From JABMRF01 sp964584985 (GTDB lineage: Bacteria; Patescibacteriota; Patescibacteriia; UBA11705; JABHMO01), in contig CAZPBK010000008.1 of the NCBI GenBank assembly GCA_964584985.1, forward strand, positions 1-45,978: a DNA stretch of 45,978 bases, given 5' to 3'. The notes under the pieces were generated by a model. That model did no database searches. It saw only the letters and a list, made by a program, of their open reading frames with translations, and was not told the origin of the DNA. Positions 21,706 to 31,600 of the stretch are shown here, piece after piece. The first letter of the stretch is position 1. Every line of letters begins with the position of its first letter. The position numbers and the translations under genes were made by a program.

Positions 21706-23397
21706 CTATTCCTGGCTGGATCTAAGGACTTCTTCCAAGCTGGTTTCTCCATTTAAAGACTTTTCCAATCCATCCTCCAGCATGGTAATCATACCTTCCT
21801 CTCGCGCCGTTTCCAAAATTTCGCCACTGGAAGCTCTTTGAGTAATCATTTTTTTTATCTTGTCGGAAATGGGCAAAACTTCAAAAATACCTGTTCGACC
21901 TCTATATCCGGTATCTCCACAAGCTTCACAACCTACCCCCTTGTAAAAAGTAAGTTTGGCAGGATCTTTTTTTCTTTTATTTTTCAAAGCTCTTTTAAGA
22001 GCCTTATCTTCTTTAAACATTTTTTTGCCCTCTTGGCCCAAATGATAAGACTGCCGACATCTTTTACAAAGCTTTCTTACCAACCTCTGAGCTATAATAA
22101 TATTAACGGTTGAAGCCACCAAAAAAGGCTTTACATCCATATCAAGTAACCGGGGCAAAGTGGTCGCCGCATTATTGGTATGCAAAGTGGACAAAACCAA
22201 ATGTCCGGTCAATGCCGAATTAACAGCTATGCCGGCGGTTTCCTTATCCCGAATTTCTCCCACCATGATAATATCCGGATCTTGTCTAACGATCGCCCTG
22301 AGTCCTTTGGCAAAAGTCAAGTCTGTTTGTCTATCCACCTGAATTTGCGAAATACCTTGAATATTATATTCAACCGGATCCTCAATAGTGGAAATATGAA
22401 CCTTGGCACTGTTAAGCAACTTTAAAAAAGAATATAAGGTCGTGGTTTTACCGCTACCGGTCGGCCCGGTGACCAAAACCATTCCGTGCGGTTTTTTTAT
22501 GGCCTTTTTGGCTTTTTTCAAATTAGACCTGGAAAAACCCAAGTCAACCAAACCGAACTGACGATTCTTGGCGGACAAAAGACGCATAACCACATTTTCC
22601 CCCTCAGTAATCGGCACAATGGAAACGCGAACATCCACGGCCTCTGATTTAACCTTAAAACGCAATTTTCCGTCTTGAGCCCTACGATGTTCATCCGTCC
22701 TGAGCCTGGCCAAAACCTTTATTCGAGATAAAATCAATTTATGCAACTCTTTGGGAAACTCTAAAACTTTATGCATTACACCGTCTATTCTAAAACGAAC
22801 AACCACTTTTTTTCTCATAGGTTCAATATGTACATCCGAAGCCTTGTTATAATGACCGTATTCCAACAAAAGATCAACCATTTTTATAACCAATTCATCT
22901 CTCTGATTTCTACTGATTGAATCATCTTCCAAACTCTCAATCAATTTGGAAAATTTTTCTTTCAAAGAACCTTTGTACAGCTTCAAAGCTCTTTTCCAGT
23001 CGTTCGGAGTTATATAATAAGCTCTAACTTCCTGTCCTGTTCTTTTTTCAATAAAATTTATTGTTTTAAGATCATTCGGATCAGTCATGCCCACACCGAC
23101 ATAATCTTTCATTTGATCAAAAGCAATCACCCCCTTGTTAGCGGCCACCAATTCCGGGATTAAATGTAAAACCTCTTTCTCAATTTTTTCTCGACGCAAA
23201 TTGACATAATCAAAGCCAAAATCTTCGGCTATCAAATGCCCAAGCTGAGAGTCCTTAATCAATTGCTTTTCAATCAAAGCTTCTCGCAAATCTTGTCCCT
23301 GAGCCGAGGCCCTTTTTTGCGCTTGCTCAAAATGCTCCTCTTTTATATGCCCCGGGTCAACCAGTAATTTTCTTAATTTTTCCTTTGAAACCTTCAT
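21706..23397 (-). CDS. pilB: PilB, pilus extension ATPase (GspE family)
   Basis: The 563-aa protein has an N-terminal GspE-II/MshEN domain (about 1-150) and a hexameric ATPase domain with Walker A GPTGSGKTTT (311-320), the Asp box around STIEDPVEY, Walker B DPDIIMVGEIRD (373-384) and the His box STLHTN. Zinc-type cysteines are C444/C447 (CKRC) and C490/C493 (CEACGDTGYRGRTGIFEVL), as in PilB/GspE but not PilT. This makes it an extension rather than retraction motor. No PilT is seen in the window, so retraction is either encoded elsewhere or absent. It starts two bases after the response regulator gene ends. Confidence 0.96.
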   Translation of the reverse strand: MKVSKEKLRKLLVDPGHIKEEHFEQAQKRASAQGQDLREALIEKQLIKDSQLGHLIAEDFGFDYVNLRREKIEKEVLHLIPELVAANKGVIAFDQMKDYVGVGMTDPNDLKTINFIEKRTGQEVRAYYITPNDWKRALKLYKGSLKEKFSKLIESLEDDSISRNQRDELVIKMVDLLLEYGHYNKASDVHIEPMRKKVVVRFRIDGVMHKVLEFPKELHKLILSRIKVLARLRTDEHRRAQDGKLRFKVKSEAVDVRVSIVPITEGENVVMRLLSAKNRQFGLVDLGFSRSNLKKAKKAIKKPHGMVLVTGPTGSGKTTTLYSFLKLLNSAKVHISTIEDPVEYNIQGISQIQVDRQTDLTFAKGLRAIVRQDPDIIMVGEIRDKETAGIAVNSALTGHLVLSTLHTNNAATTLPRLLDMDVKPFLVASTVNIIIAQRLVRKLCKRCRQSYHLGQEGKKMFKEDKALKRALKNKRKKDPAKLTFYKGVGCEACGDTGYRGRTGIFEVLPISDKIKKMITQRASSGEILETAREEGMITMLEDGLEKSLNGETSLEEVLRSSQE

Positions 23398-23398
23398 A

Positions 23399-23782
23399 TT
23401 ATTTTTTGGATAAGCAGTATTTAACTTTTTCCACGACTTCTTTCATGGAATGATCGGTTTTTACCAAATAGTCCAAAACACCCAATTCCTTCCCTTTTTT
23501 AATATCGGATTCCTGTCCCAGATTGGAAATAATAACCACCGGTATGTTTTTCATGCCTTTGTTCATCTTCATCTCTTCCAAAACCTCAAATCCGTTTTTT
23601 TCCGGCATAACAATGTCCAATAAAACAAGATCCGGTTCTTTTTCCTTTATTTTCTTCAGTGCCTCAACCCCATCATAAGCCGGAATCACTTCAAACCCGG
23701 CTTTTTCCAATCCGGCTTTATAAGCTTTGGATATAAACCGATCGTCTTCAGCCAATAAAATATTTTTTTTATTTTCACTCAT
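23399..23782 (-). CDS. Single-domain response regulator (CheY-like), 127 aa
   Basis: The ATG at 23782 (MSENKKNILLAEDDRF) is used. An upstream ATG at 23845 would add an unrelated AT-rich extension. The receiver has the acidic pair E12/D13/D14, phospho-acceptor Asp56 in LLDIVMPEKNG, Ser in VVIISNLG and Lys in YLVKTD, so it should be phosphorylatable. There is no output domain. Lying between the histidine kinase and pilB, it most likely receives phosphate from that kinase and acts by binding a pilus component, as PilG/PilH do in twitching systems. The pilB ATG follows two bases after its stop. Confidence 0.92.
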   Translation of the reverse strand: MSENKKNILLAEDDRFISKAYKAGLEKAGFEVIPAYDGVEALKKIKEKEPDLVLLDIVMPEKNGFEVLEEMKMNKGMKNIPVVIISNLGQESDIKKGKELGVLDYLVKTDHSMKEVVEKVKYCLSKK

Positions 23783-23836
23783 AAATTTCAATTTTAATAT
23801 ATTTAAAAAATTTTTATCCTTTTTGCTTATATATAA

Positions 23837-23865
23837 ATCGTACAAGCTTTCACTGTTTTTCGCAA
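23837..23865 (-). promoter_or_regulatory. Weak candidate internal promoter upstream of the response regulator
   Basis: Minus strand TTGCGA (23860-23865), 17 bases, TACGAT (23837-23842); four of six matches each. It lies in the 105-base gap between kinase and receiver genes, one of the longest gaps inside the block, so a pilus-specific transcript might start here. Confidence 0.25.
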
Positions 23866-23887
23866 GGATATAAATTTTTATTCAACC

Positions 23888-25849
23888 TTAACTTTTGGCT
23901 ATGCCTTTTTCACCTTTTTTCCTGCTCATGCCTTTTTGCGGTAATTTCACATAAAAAGTCGTACCTTTTCCTCGGCCTTCCGACTCAAACCAAATCTCTC
24001 CACCCGCCTCTTCCACAATCATCTTATTAATATATAATCCCAATCCCGAACCTTCCGGACGCGCTTTTTGCGCTTTATCCGATCTGAAAAACTTGTCAAA
24101 GATCCGATCTTGCTCTTTTTTGGGAATACCTATTCCCTTATCCTTGACACTTAACAAATAATCATTTTTCTTTTTTTGCAATTTGACTTTTATCTTACAA
24201 CGATCCTTTGGTGAATAATAAATAGCATTGGTTAAAAGATTATGAATCACCTGCCTCATCAAAACGGGATCCAAAGAAATCTTAGACAACTTTTTCTGCG
24301 GTTTTTCAAAATCAATACGGCAATTCTTGTCTTCACTCAACACACCTGAATCATCAATAATTTTTTGAATAAAATCTTCAAACCTGATTTTTTGGGGTTC
24401 CACTTTCATACGACCGCTCTCCAGCCGAGAAACATTCAAAAGCTCATTTACCAAACTGATCATCCTTTCAGTGGACTCACTGACATCTTCAATATAATCC
24501 TTTTGCTGTGCGGTTAATTCTCCGGCTTCTCCATCTGCCAAAAGTTCAATAAAAAGTTTGATTGAAGTCAACGGAGTTCTAAGTTGATGGGAAGCCACGG
24601 AAACAAACTCCGATTTCATCCTATCCACCTTTCTTTCTTCGGTTACATCACGAAAAACCACCACACAACCGGCAACTTGACCGTTTTTATCTTTTAACGG
24701 AGCCGAACTGTCGGCCACGGGTATTTTTTCCCCTTTTTTATTTATAAGTAGCGTATGATTGGTCATAAATTGCGTCTCACCGGTCTCCATGGCTTTGTCA
24801 ACAAAATCATTATTGGTTTTTTGATCCTTCTCATAAACAAAACGAAGAACTTGATCATATTTTTCACCCAAAACATCTTCAGCACTAAATCCGGAAATGT
24901 CTTCAGCCACTTTATTGAATAAAACAAGTCTGTACTCTTTATCTATAACAAAAACCGCATCGCCAATGCCCTGTAAAATAGCTTTTAATTTATCCTTCTC
25001 CCACTGAGCCGTTTTTTTCTCTTCTTCCACATCTTCCAAAATATTCATAATGGCCTTTCTTTGTTTTTCCAATTCTTGATAATTCCTCTCAATCTCTTTA
25101 GTCTGATTCTCAACCTTCAAATCAACATGGGCTCTTGCCTTTTTAACGGCTTTGAGCATTTTATTAAAGGCTTTACCCAATTCTTCAAACTCATCCCCGG
25201 TTTTAATAGTCAAACGAGTATCAAAATCTCCTTTGGCAATGGAGCGAACCCCTGATAAAAGCTTTTTTATGGGCTTAAGTACCTTGGATGCTAATTTAAC
25301 GGAAACAGCAAAAAGAATACTTACTATCAATATGTAAACAAAAAAGCCCCAGGCAATACTGGAAAGACTAAATAGCCTTATGGGGGACATGGAAATTCCC
25401 AGAAAAAAATTATAATATTGACCGGACTTTAATTCCAAAGGATAAATTATAACCTTTATATCTTCCCCTGTTTTATAATCAATTCCGTTTTTAATCAGCT
25501 GGCTTCTGGCTCCCAACCAAGGACTTTCTATCCTTTTTCCCCACATCTCCGGATCATTGGCCAACTCTACCTTGCCGTCGGAGCGTACCACCCACCAAAA
25601 AAGAACATCCGGAGATTTTTGCAGTTCATAGAGAATTGAAAAAGGCCATATCCCTTTTTTATAAGACGACTCTATGCTCTCGGCAACAATTTTAACCATA
25701 CTTCTTTTTTCTTCAACAATGTGTTTTCTTTGTGTTTGGACTTGCAACAAAAAGCCGATTACCAAAGCGGAAATCGTGGCAAAAGCAAAAATCACTACTA
25801 TTCCCATTATAATTTTAAAAGAAAATGACTTTGTTTTTTTTATCGGCAT
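23888..25849 (-). CDS. Membrane sensor histidine kinase with HAMP and PAS domains, 653 aa
   Basis: TM1 is at about 12-35. An extracytoplasmic sensor (36-160) carries VLFWWVVRSDGKVELANDPEMWG, and TM2 is at 163-186. HAMP (188-240) is followed by a coiled coil (240-285) and a PAS domain (290-405, AVFVIDKEYRLVLFNKVAEDISGFS). HisKA holds His421 in SVASHQLRTPLTS. The HATPase has the N box VIHNLLTNAIYYSP, G1 DKGIGIPK, the F box and G2 GSGLGLYI. All catalytic boxes are intact. The small extracytoplasmic domain is single-Cache-like. This is the only complete kinase in the cluster, next to three kinase-less sensors and the receiver, so it is the likely integrator of their signals. Confidence 0.93.
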   Translation of the reverse strand: MPIKKTKSFSFKIIMGIVVIFAFATISALVIGFLLQVQTQRKHIVEEKRSMVKIVAESIESSYKKGIWPFSILYELQKSPDVLFWWVVRSDGKVELANDPEMWGKRIESPWLGARSQLIKNGIDYKTGEDIKVIIYPLELKSGQYYNFFLGISMSPIRLFSLSSIAWGFFVYILIVSILFAVSVKLASKVLKPIKKLLSGVRSIAKGDFDTRLTIKTGDEFEELGKAFNKMLKAVKKARAHVDLKVENQTKEIERNYQELEKQRKAIMNILEDVEEEKKTAQWEKDKLKAILQGIGDAVFVIDKEYRLVLFNKVAEDISGFSAEDVLGEKYDQVLRFVYEKDQKTNNDFVDKAMETGETQFMTNHTLLINKKGEKIPVADSSAPLKDKNGQVAGCVVVFRDVTEERKVDRMKSEFVSVASHQLRTPLTSIKLFIELLADGEAGELTAQQKDYIEDVSESTERMISLVNELLNVSRLESGRMKVEPQKIRFEDFIQKIIDDSGVLSEDKNCRIDFEKPQKKLSKISLDPVLMRQVIHNLLTNAIYYSPKDRCKIKVKLQKKKNDYLLSVKDKGIGIPKKEQDRIFDKFFRSDKAQKARPEGSGLGLYINKMIVEEAGGEIWFESEGRGKGTTFYVKLPQKGMSRKKGEKGIAKS

Positions 25850-25915
25850 GAAAATTCAATATGGTTAGATAAATTTTATAATGTATATCCGTTTTTATTT
25901 CAAGATTGTTTTCAT

Positions 25916-27286
25916 CTATTCTTCACAAAAAATAATAACCGAACTGACCAAGTTTTGATGAGTATTTCCCACCCCCTCCAAAAAAAACTGTTCCCCGAAA
26001 GTAAACATCCCCAAATAGGGAGCCTTAATTAACTTTTCGGAAATCAAAGCGGGTATTTTTGTCCTTTCTGTTTTGGGAATGGCTCCCAAAGCGCCACCGC
26101 AAAAATCATAAAGAGCAAAACAAACACTATCTTGATCAATCTCCTTTTTGTTCAAAGCCTTTTCAATAACCAAACTGGTTCTATTCAACAAGGTCTCCCA
26201 ATCTCCGTGTCTGAAAACTATCTTATCACCGGCTCTAACCTCGGCAAAAACCTCTAAAGATCCCTTATCCGCATCAATGGAAGCGGGATGAATGGTAAGA
26301 TAGTTTATTTTTCCATTGTTAGCCAAGACCTTGGACAAAGGATATATATTTGATTTATTAAGAATACTTCCCCCACTGATTAATTCTTGAGAAAATTTAC
26401 CACCGGTCCAGTTATTGTAAACTTCGGCCGCAGGCCGATTGTCTATCTCATAAATAATTCTCCCCTCGGCTCTGGTTATTAATCCGCCTTGTTCAGACAA
26501 ATCATAGCCCGATTGACTGGCCCAGCTTATTTTTATATCATCACGAACTTTATTATCAATATAAACCATGGCCAAACTGACTCCCTCGCTATAAATACGC
26601 CCATTGGCAAATTGTCGCCATTTATTTTTTATTTCATTGTCGGCGCTACTCCCCCCAAACACCGGTACATCAGGACCAAGTATCTTTTTTATTTCCAACA
26701 ACACTTTTTCTTCAAATCCGGGAGCCGAAGTCATGAAAACCAATTCCGGTTTTTCTTCTGAAAAATCAGCAGTGGCCAAGCCAATGGCCTCTTCCACCGC
26801 TTTTTCCGGAGAAGAATAATCAGCAAAAGAACTTCCCCCAACCGCAAATTCTATTTTTTCACTGACAACCCCCAACAAAGATAAAGAACCGGATTCCCCT
26901 TGATGATAACCGTCATCGGTCAAGGTCGCCAAATGCGAAGTCCCCCCAAATATTTGTACCGACGGCCAAACAGTATGTATTTCTCCTATCACAGTACTGT
27001 AATCAATTCCTTCCGTTGCTTGAACAATCAAAAAATCAGGAGACTGACCGTTTAACCCCAACCGAATGGAATACATGGCTTCATCAACCGCTTTTTTGCT
27101 ATCTTCATTCACACTCCAACCGGAAGCTACCTTTATTTTCTCAGATTCTGATTCAGATACTCCGTTTTGTTTTATAACATACGCCGATTTGTTTTCTATT
27201 TCCAAAAATTTTAATAAAACAACAACCAAAGACAAAGCCAAAACGGAAAGAAGGATCACTATAATCCAGATTTTATTTTTTTTCAT
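25916..27286 (-). CDS. Membrane-anchored FIST-domain sensor protein, 456 aa
   Basis: The ATG at 27286 (MKKNKIWIIVILLSVLALSL) is chosen. A TTG 15 bases upstream is the alternative. One membrane helix (about 5-25) with Lys before it predicts N-in, C-out topology. FIST N domain: ALNG-like LRLGLNGQSPDFLIVQATEG, VQIFGGTSHLATLTDDGY and VFGGSSADN. FIST C domain: an ending with APYLGMFTFGEQFFL and GNTHQNLVSSVIIF, the usual family closure. FIST domains are small-molecule sensors usually found in cytoplasm beside kinases or chemoreceptors. The predicted outside location here is unusual. No output domain is attached, so it must work through a partner, presumably the kinase 66 bases downstream. Confidence 0.85.
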   Translation of the reverse strand: MKKNKIWIIVILLSVLALSLVVVLLKFLEIENKSAYVIKQNGVSESESEKIKVASGWSVNEDSKKAVDEAMYSIRLGLNGQSPDFLIVQATEGIDYSTVIGEIHTVWPSVQIFGGTSHLATLTDDGYHQGESGSLSLLGVVSEKIEFAVGGSSFADYSSPEKAVEEAIGLATADFSEEKPELVFMTSAPGFEEKVLLEIKKILGPDVPVFGGSSADNEIKNKWRQFANGRIYSEGVSLAMVYIDNKVRDDIKISWASQSGYDLSEQGGLITRAEGRIIYEIDNRPAAEVYNNWTGGKFSQELISGGSILNKSNIYPLSKVLANNGKINYLTIHPASIDADKGSLEVFAEVRAGDKIVFRHGDWETLLNRTSLVIEKALNKKEIDQDSVCFALYDFCGGALGAIPKTERTKIPALISEKLIKAPYLGMFTFGEQFFLEGVGNTHQNLVSSVIIFCEE

Positions 27287-27317
27287 AATTTTTGGTCGCA
27301 AGGCGTAAGCCTTGGGT

Positions 27318-28598
27318 TTATTTGTTTTTTAATCTTTTTAATTCTTCTTCCAGATCTTTAATTTTTTCTTTGAGCTCCATCATCTTCAGTTCCCTGCCGG
27401 TCATAATCCGGTTAAGTTTTTTTAATCTCTCCGTTCTTTTCTTAACTTTTTTGTCAATGTTTTTCTTGGTTTTCTCCACCTCTTTGGCCATTTTATTAAA
27501 AGCTACAGCCACCTTTTTTACTTCCTTTTCTCCCTCTTCGGGGACAAACACATTATAATTACCCGAGGCGATACGATCGGCTGACTTTTTTAATTTTTCC
27601 AAATGATTCAATGAACCGGAAATAAAATAACTGATCAAAACAATGGCTCCGACAGCACAAAAAGCCACAAACAAAGACAAATAAAAGGCTATTCTCTGAG
27701 CCTCTTTGGAAAAAGGAGCAACTCCTTCAATTATCACAACAAAATAAGGATACTTTTTTATATGAGAAAAGGAAACAATCTCTCTTCCCACGGAGGCTTG
27801 ATCGTCTTCTTCATAAATCAGGCTTTGTTTATTTTCATAAATAGCCTTTTGCACCTTTTCATAATGTAGTTCTTTTACCTCTTTAGGGTCTATGTTTTTT
27901 TCCTTCCACAAACTCTCCGCCGTCTCCTCACTCAAAGATCCCAAGGATTCAATATTCATCCCTTTTTCCGAAGAATAAAGAACCAAAGCCTGATTATTGG
28001 CCAACTTAATTGTTCTTTTTTCATCGGTTAAAGATTTAATTTTTTCATGGATGACTTCCGGTCTTAATTTTATCACGGCCACGCCGATCAGATTGCTTTC
28101 AATGTCCCTAACCGGCGTAGAAAAATAATATCCCCACTCACCGCTGGTGACTCCCAGCTCCACACTTAATTCCGAATTTCCTTGCACAGCACCTTGAAAA
28201 TATCTTCTAAAACCATAATTTTCCCCGACAAAACTCGGATCAGTGGAAACCAAGGTCTTTCCCTTAAGATCCATTAAATATATGGCGGAATATCTATTGC
28301 CTAAATTGAATTTTCTCAATAGACTAACAGTTTTGTCTAAATCTTCTTTCAAGGGGTCTTGCAAAATGTTAATAACTTCACTTTGCCTGGCAATAGTCTT
28401 GACCAGAGAGGTGGAAAAATCAAAATTCTGAGAAAAACAATCAGCAACTTCCTTGTTCATATCTACCAAATGATTTTTTTCATTCTCCAAAATACTTTTT
28501 TCGGAATATTTGTAAACAAAAGCCACCGCAGCCAAACCGCAAATAAAAATAATCAGCACTATAACCAATAATAATTTATTTTTTAAGCCCAAATTCAT
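27318..28598 (-). CDS. Cache-HAMP transmembrane sensor without kinase or receptor output, 426 aa
   Basis: TM1 is at about 8-30. A double-Cache-like extracytoplasmic domain (31-300) contains IYLMDLKGKTLVSTDPSFVG, the classic NYGFRRYFQGAVQG motif, then GVTSGEWGYYFSTPVRD. TM2 (303-327) and HAMP (328-378) come next. A coiled coil follows to the end, with LNRIMTGRELKMMELKEKI (396-414). It has no HisKA, MCP signalling, GGDEF or other output domain. The frame ends in a normal stop, so this is not an obvious truncation. The same tail motif ends the PAS-array protein four bases upstream. It could form mixed complexes with the kinase or its partners. Confidence 0.88.
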   Translation of the reverse strand: MNLGLKNKLLLVIVLIIFICGLAAVAFVYKYSEKSILENEKNHLVDMNKEVADCFSQNFDFSTSLVKTIARQSEVINILQDPLKEDLDKTVSLLRKFNLGNRYSAIYLMDLKGKTLVSTDPSFVGENYGFRRYFQGAVQGNSELSVELGVTSGEWGYYFSTPVRDIESNLIGVAVIKLRPEVIHEKIKSLTDEKRTIKLANNQALVLYSSEKGMNIESLGSLSEETAESLWKEKNIDPKEVKELHYEKVQKAIYENKQSLIYEEDDQASVGREIVSFSHIKKYPYFVVIIEGVAPFSKEAQRIAFYLSLFVAFCAVGAIVLISYFISGSLNHLEKLKKSADRIASGNYNVFVPEEGEKEVKKVAVAFNKMAKEVEKTKKNIDKKVKKRTERLKKLNRIMTGRELKMMELKEKIKDLEEELKRLKNK

Positions 28599-28602
28599 GA
28601 AT

Positions 28603-31600
28603 TTATTTATTATTGTTTTTATCTTTTTCCAACTTTTTTATCTTATTTTTCAATTCAATCATTTTTAGCTCCCGACCGACCATTAATTCATTAAATTTTT
28701 CCAGCTCCTTGGTTCTTTTTCGCAATTCATCTTCAGCTATTTTTCTTTCGGTGATTTCGCGAGATACTCCTAAAATTTCTTTTATATTATTTTTTTTGTC
28801 TCTTAAAAAAGATACATTCATGGAAATCCAAGCCAAAGAACCATCTTTTTTGTATTGTTGTATCTCCAATATCCTGGTTCTATCTTTATACACCGACGGA
28901 TCTCGGTCTTTGGCCATTTCTTCTTTTAAAAGTCTTTTTATTCTTTTTAAAGTTTTCTTGGGATATTTTTCTTCTACTGATAAACCGTAATACTCTTCCG
29001 GACTATAACCCAAAAGATCTTCCACTGACGGAGTAATAAACTTTACCCCAAGTTTTAAATCAACAATCCAAAGCATATCGGTCATATTATTCAAAATCCT
29101 TTGCAGTCTTTTCTCAGTCTTCTTTCTGTCAGTAATATCTCTTATGGCCGCTACTCTGGATTTACCATTATAATCATCAATATTTCTTGCTTGAATCTCC
29201 GCTATGAACTCGTCTCCATTCTTTTTTTTCAAAAAAGCTTCATATGGTTCTTCAAATCCGGTATTTATTTTTTTATTAACTTTTTCTTCAGACTTTTTGG
29301 ACACAAAAAGTTTTATCAAGTTTTTTCCCAGTGCCTCATCCCTCGTATACCCGAAAATCCTGGAAAAAGATTTGTTAACCTCTTTTATAACCTTGTCGGT
29401 ATGTATAATAATTCCTTCAAAGGTCAGACCGGAAAGCTTCTTAAATCTTTCTTCTCGGCCTTTTAAGGTTTTTTCCAATTTTTTTCTTTTGGTTATATCC
29501 AATAGAGAAGCTACACTTTTACCGGTTTCCGGAATCATCTCAACATCCAGAATCACTTCATGTCTTTTACCTTTTTTATCCAAAAAACCAAATTCATATC
29601 TATTCGGTGCCTTTGCCCCGGGAGATCTTCTGTTCCGGTGATAAGCTTTCATTCTGTTCATGTCTTCTTGGCAGACAAAAGAAGTCCACTTCATTTTGTT
29701 GACTATTTTTTCCTTACTATAACCTGACAACTCTTCAAAACCGCGATTGCAATAAGAAATAATTTTGTTTTTCTCCAAAATAACAGTCGCCGTTCCGGTA
29801 TGTTCCAAAACGGTTTTATATTTTTGTTCAGCTTTTTCAAGGGCTTTTTCCCTTTTTTTCCTCTCGGTAATATCTCTAACAATAATCACTTCTCCGACCA
29901 CCTCTCCTTTATCCTTAATCAGGCTGGCGTTAATCTCAGCAACAAGATATTTTTTATCCGCCTTTTTTATTTTAATCTCATAAGGATCTATCTCGGCGCC
30001 TTTCATTCTTTCGGAAAAATTCCTTGCTATTTTTTTCAAATCTTCAAAAGAAAAAAGGTTATTTAATTTTCTTATATCTTTTCCAATAAAATCCTTTTTA
30101 TCAAAGCCGGTCATTATTTCCATGCTAGAATTCAAGCTCAAAATATTTCCTTTGGCGTCCACTTCCAAAATTCCATCACCCGCAGAATTGACTAATGTCT
30201 CATAACGCTGTTGGCTTTCTTTTAACTTTTCTTCCGCTTTTTTCTGAGCGGTAATATCTTCCGATACCCCCTCTATACATCGGCCTTCATCGGTAAGATG
30301 CCCGGAAAACTTTATCCAAACCACTGATCCATCCAACTTAACAAAAGGAGCTTCAATTTTTTTTACTTTACCCTTTTTCTTTATAATCTCAAGCATTCTT
30401 TTTCTATCTGAAGCATATAGATAATGATCAGCGATATTATAATCCGATTCAAAAAGCTCCTTCCGGTTTTTATATCCGGTAAAATCCACCAACGCCTGAT
30501 TGGCCTCCAACATTTTTCCGGTTTTAACATCTGTACGAAAAAAAGCCACCTGTGAATTTTCAAAAAACTTTCTGTATTTTTCTTCGCTTTTTTTCAAGGC
30601 TTTTTCCAATTTTTTTCTTTCGGTTATATTTTCCGCCACGCCTTCAATGTATTTACCGTTTTCACTTAAACGAATAGAAAACCTGAGCCAGACTTCTTGA
30701 CCGTCACTGCGAATAAAAGGAGCTTCCTCCCCCACCATTTTTCCGGTTGTTTTTAATTTTTTTATAAGCTTGGCTCTGTCTTCTTTGTTTTTGTAATGCT
30801 CGGAAATATTATAATTGGCCTCAAAAAAAGCTTTTTTATTCTTGTATCCACTAAACCGCGCCAAAGCCTCATTAGCCTCCAACACCTCTCCGGTCTTCAT
30901 GTCCGTTCTAAAAAAACCGACTTGAGCATTTTCAAAAAAACGCCTGTATTTTTTTTCACTTTTCTCCAAAGCTTTTTCCAGTTGCATTTGCTTTGTGACA
31001 TCTTTATATACGGAAAACAAAAAACCGTCTTCTCCCTTATAAACCCAGTTTTCCCGCCAACCGATCAATCTCTTATCTTTATACTCGGAAATCGGATGAT
31101 GCTTTGTCTGACCCGTCCGCCAAACTTCTTGAAAAACCTCAAATAGTCCGAAGTCCTTAACCGCAGGGAACACCTCGGTAACCTTTTTGCCGATTATCTC
31201 CTTTCTTTTTATCTTATCTATTTGTTCCGCTCGCGAATTCACATCAACAAAAACAAAGTTTTCTCCGTTTTTAATCGGTTTATATACGGCCACGGCCATA
31301 TTCATGTTGTCAAAAAGATTTTTGTATTGTTGTCGCTTTTGTTCCAAAGCCTTTTTTGTTTCCGCCAAATCCGTAAAATCTTCAATAATAATAACCAATT
31401 TTGTTTTTCCTTTTAGCTTTATCGGTACTCCGGTAAATCTTTTTTTTACTTTTTTGCCTCCGGAGACCGAAGCCGAAAAAACCACCTCGGTTTTAAATCT
31501 ACGCCCCTTTAAGCCTTGCTTTACTTGTTTGGATAAATCTTTATGTCGGCATAAAGTTATCTGAGAAATATTTTTCCCCAAAATATCTTTTTCCTTTTTT

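Noticed and set aside
27318..28598. Cache-HAMP protein as a chemoreceptor (MCP)
   Set aside because: There is no MCP signalling hairpin after HAMP and no che genes nearby; the protein ends in a short coiled coil.
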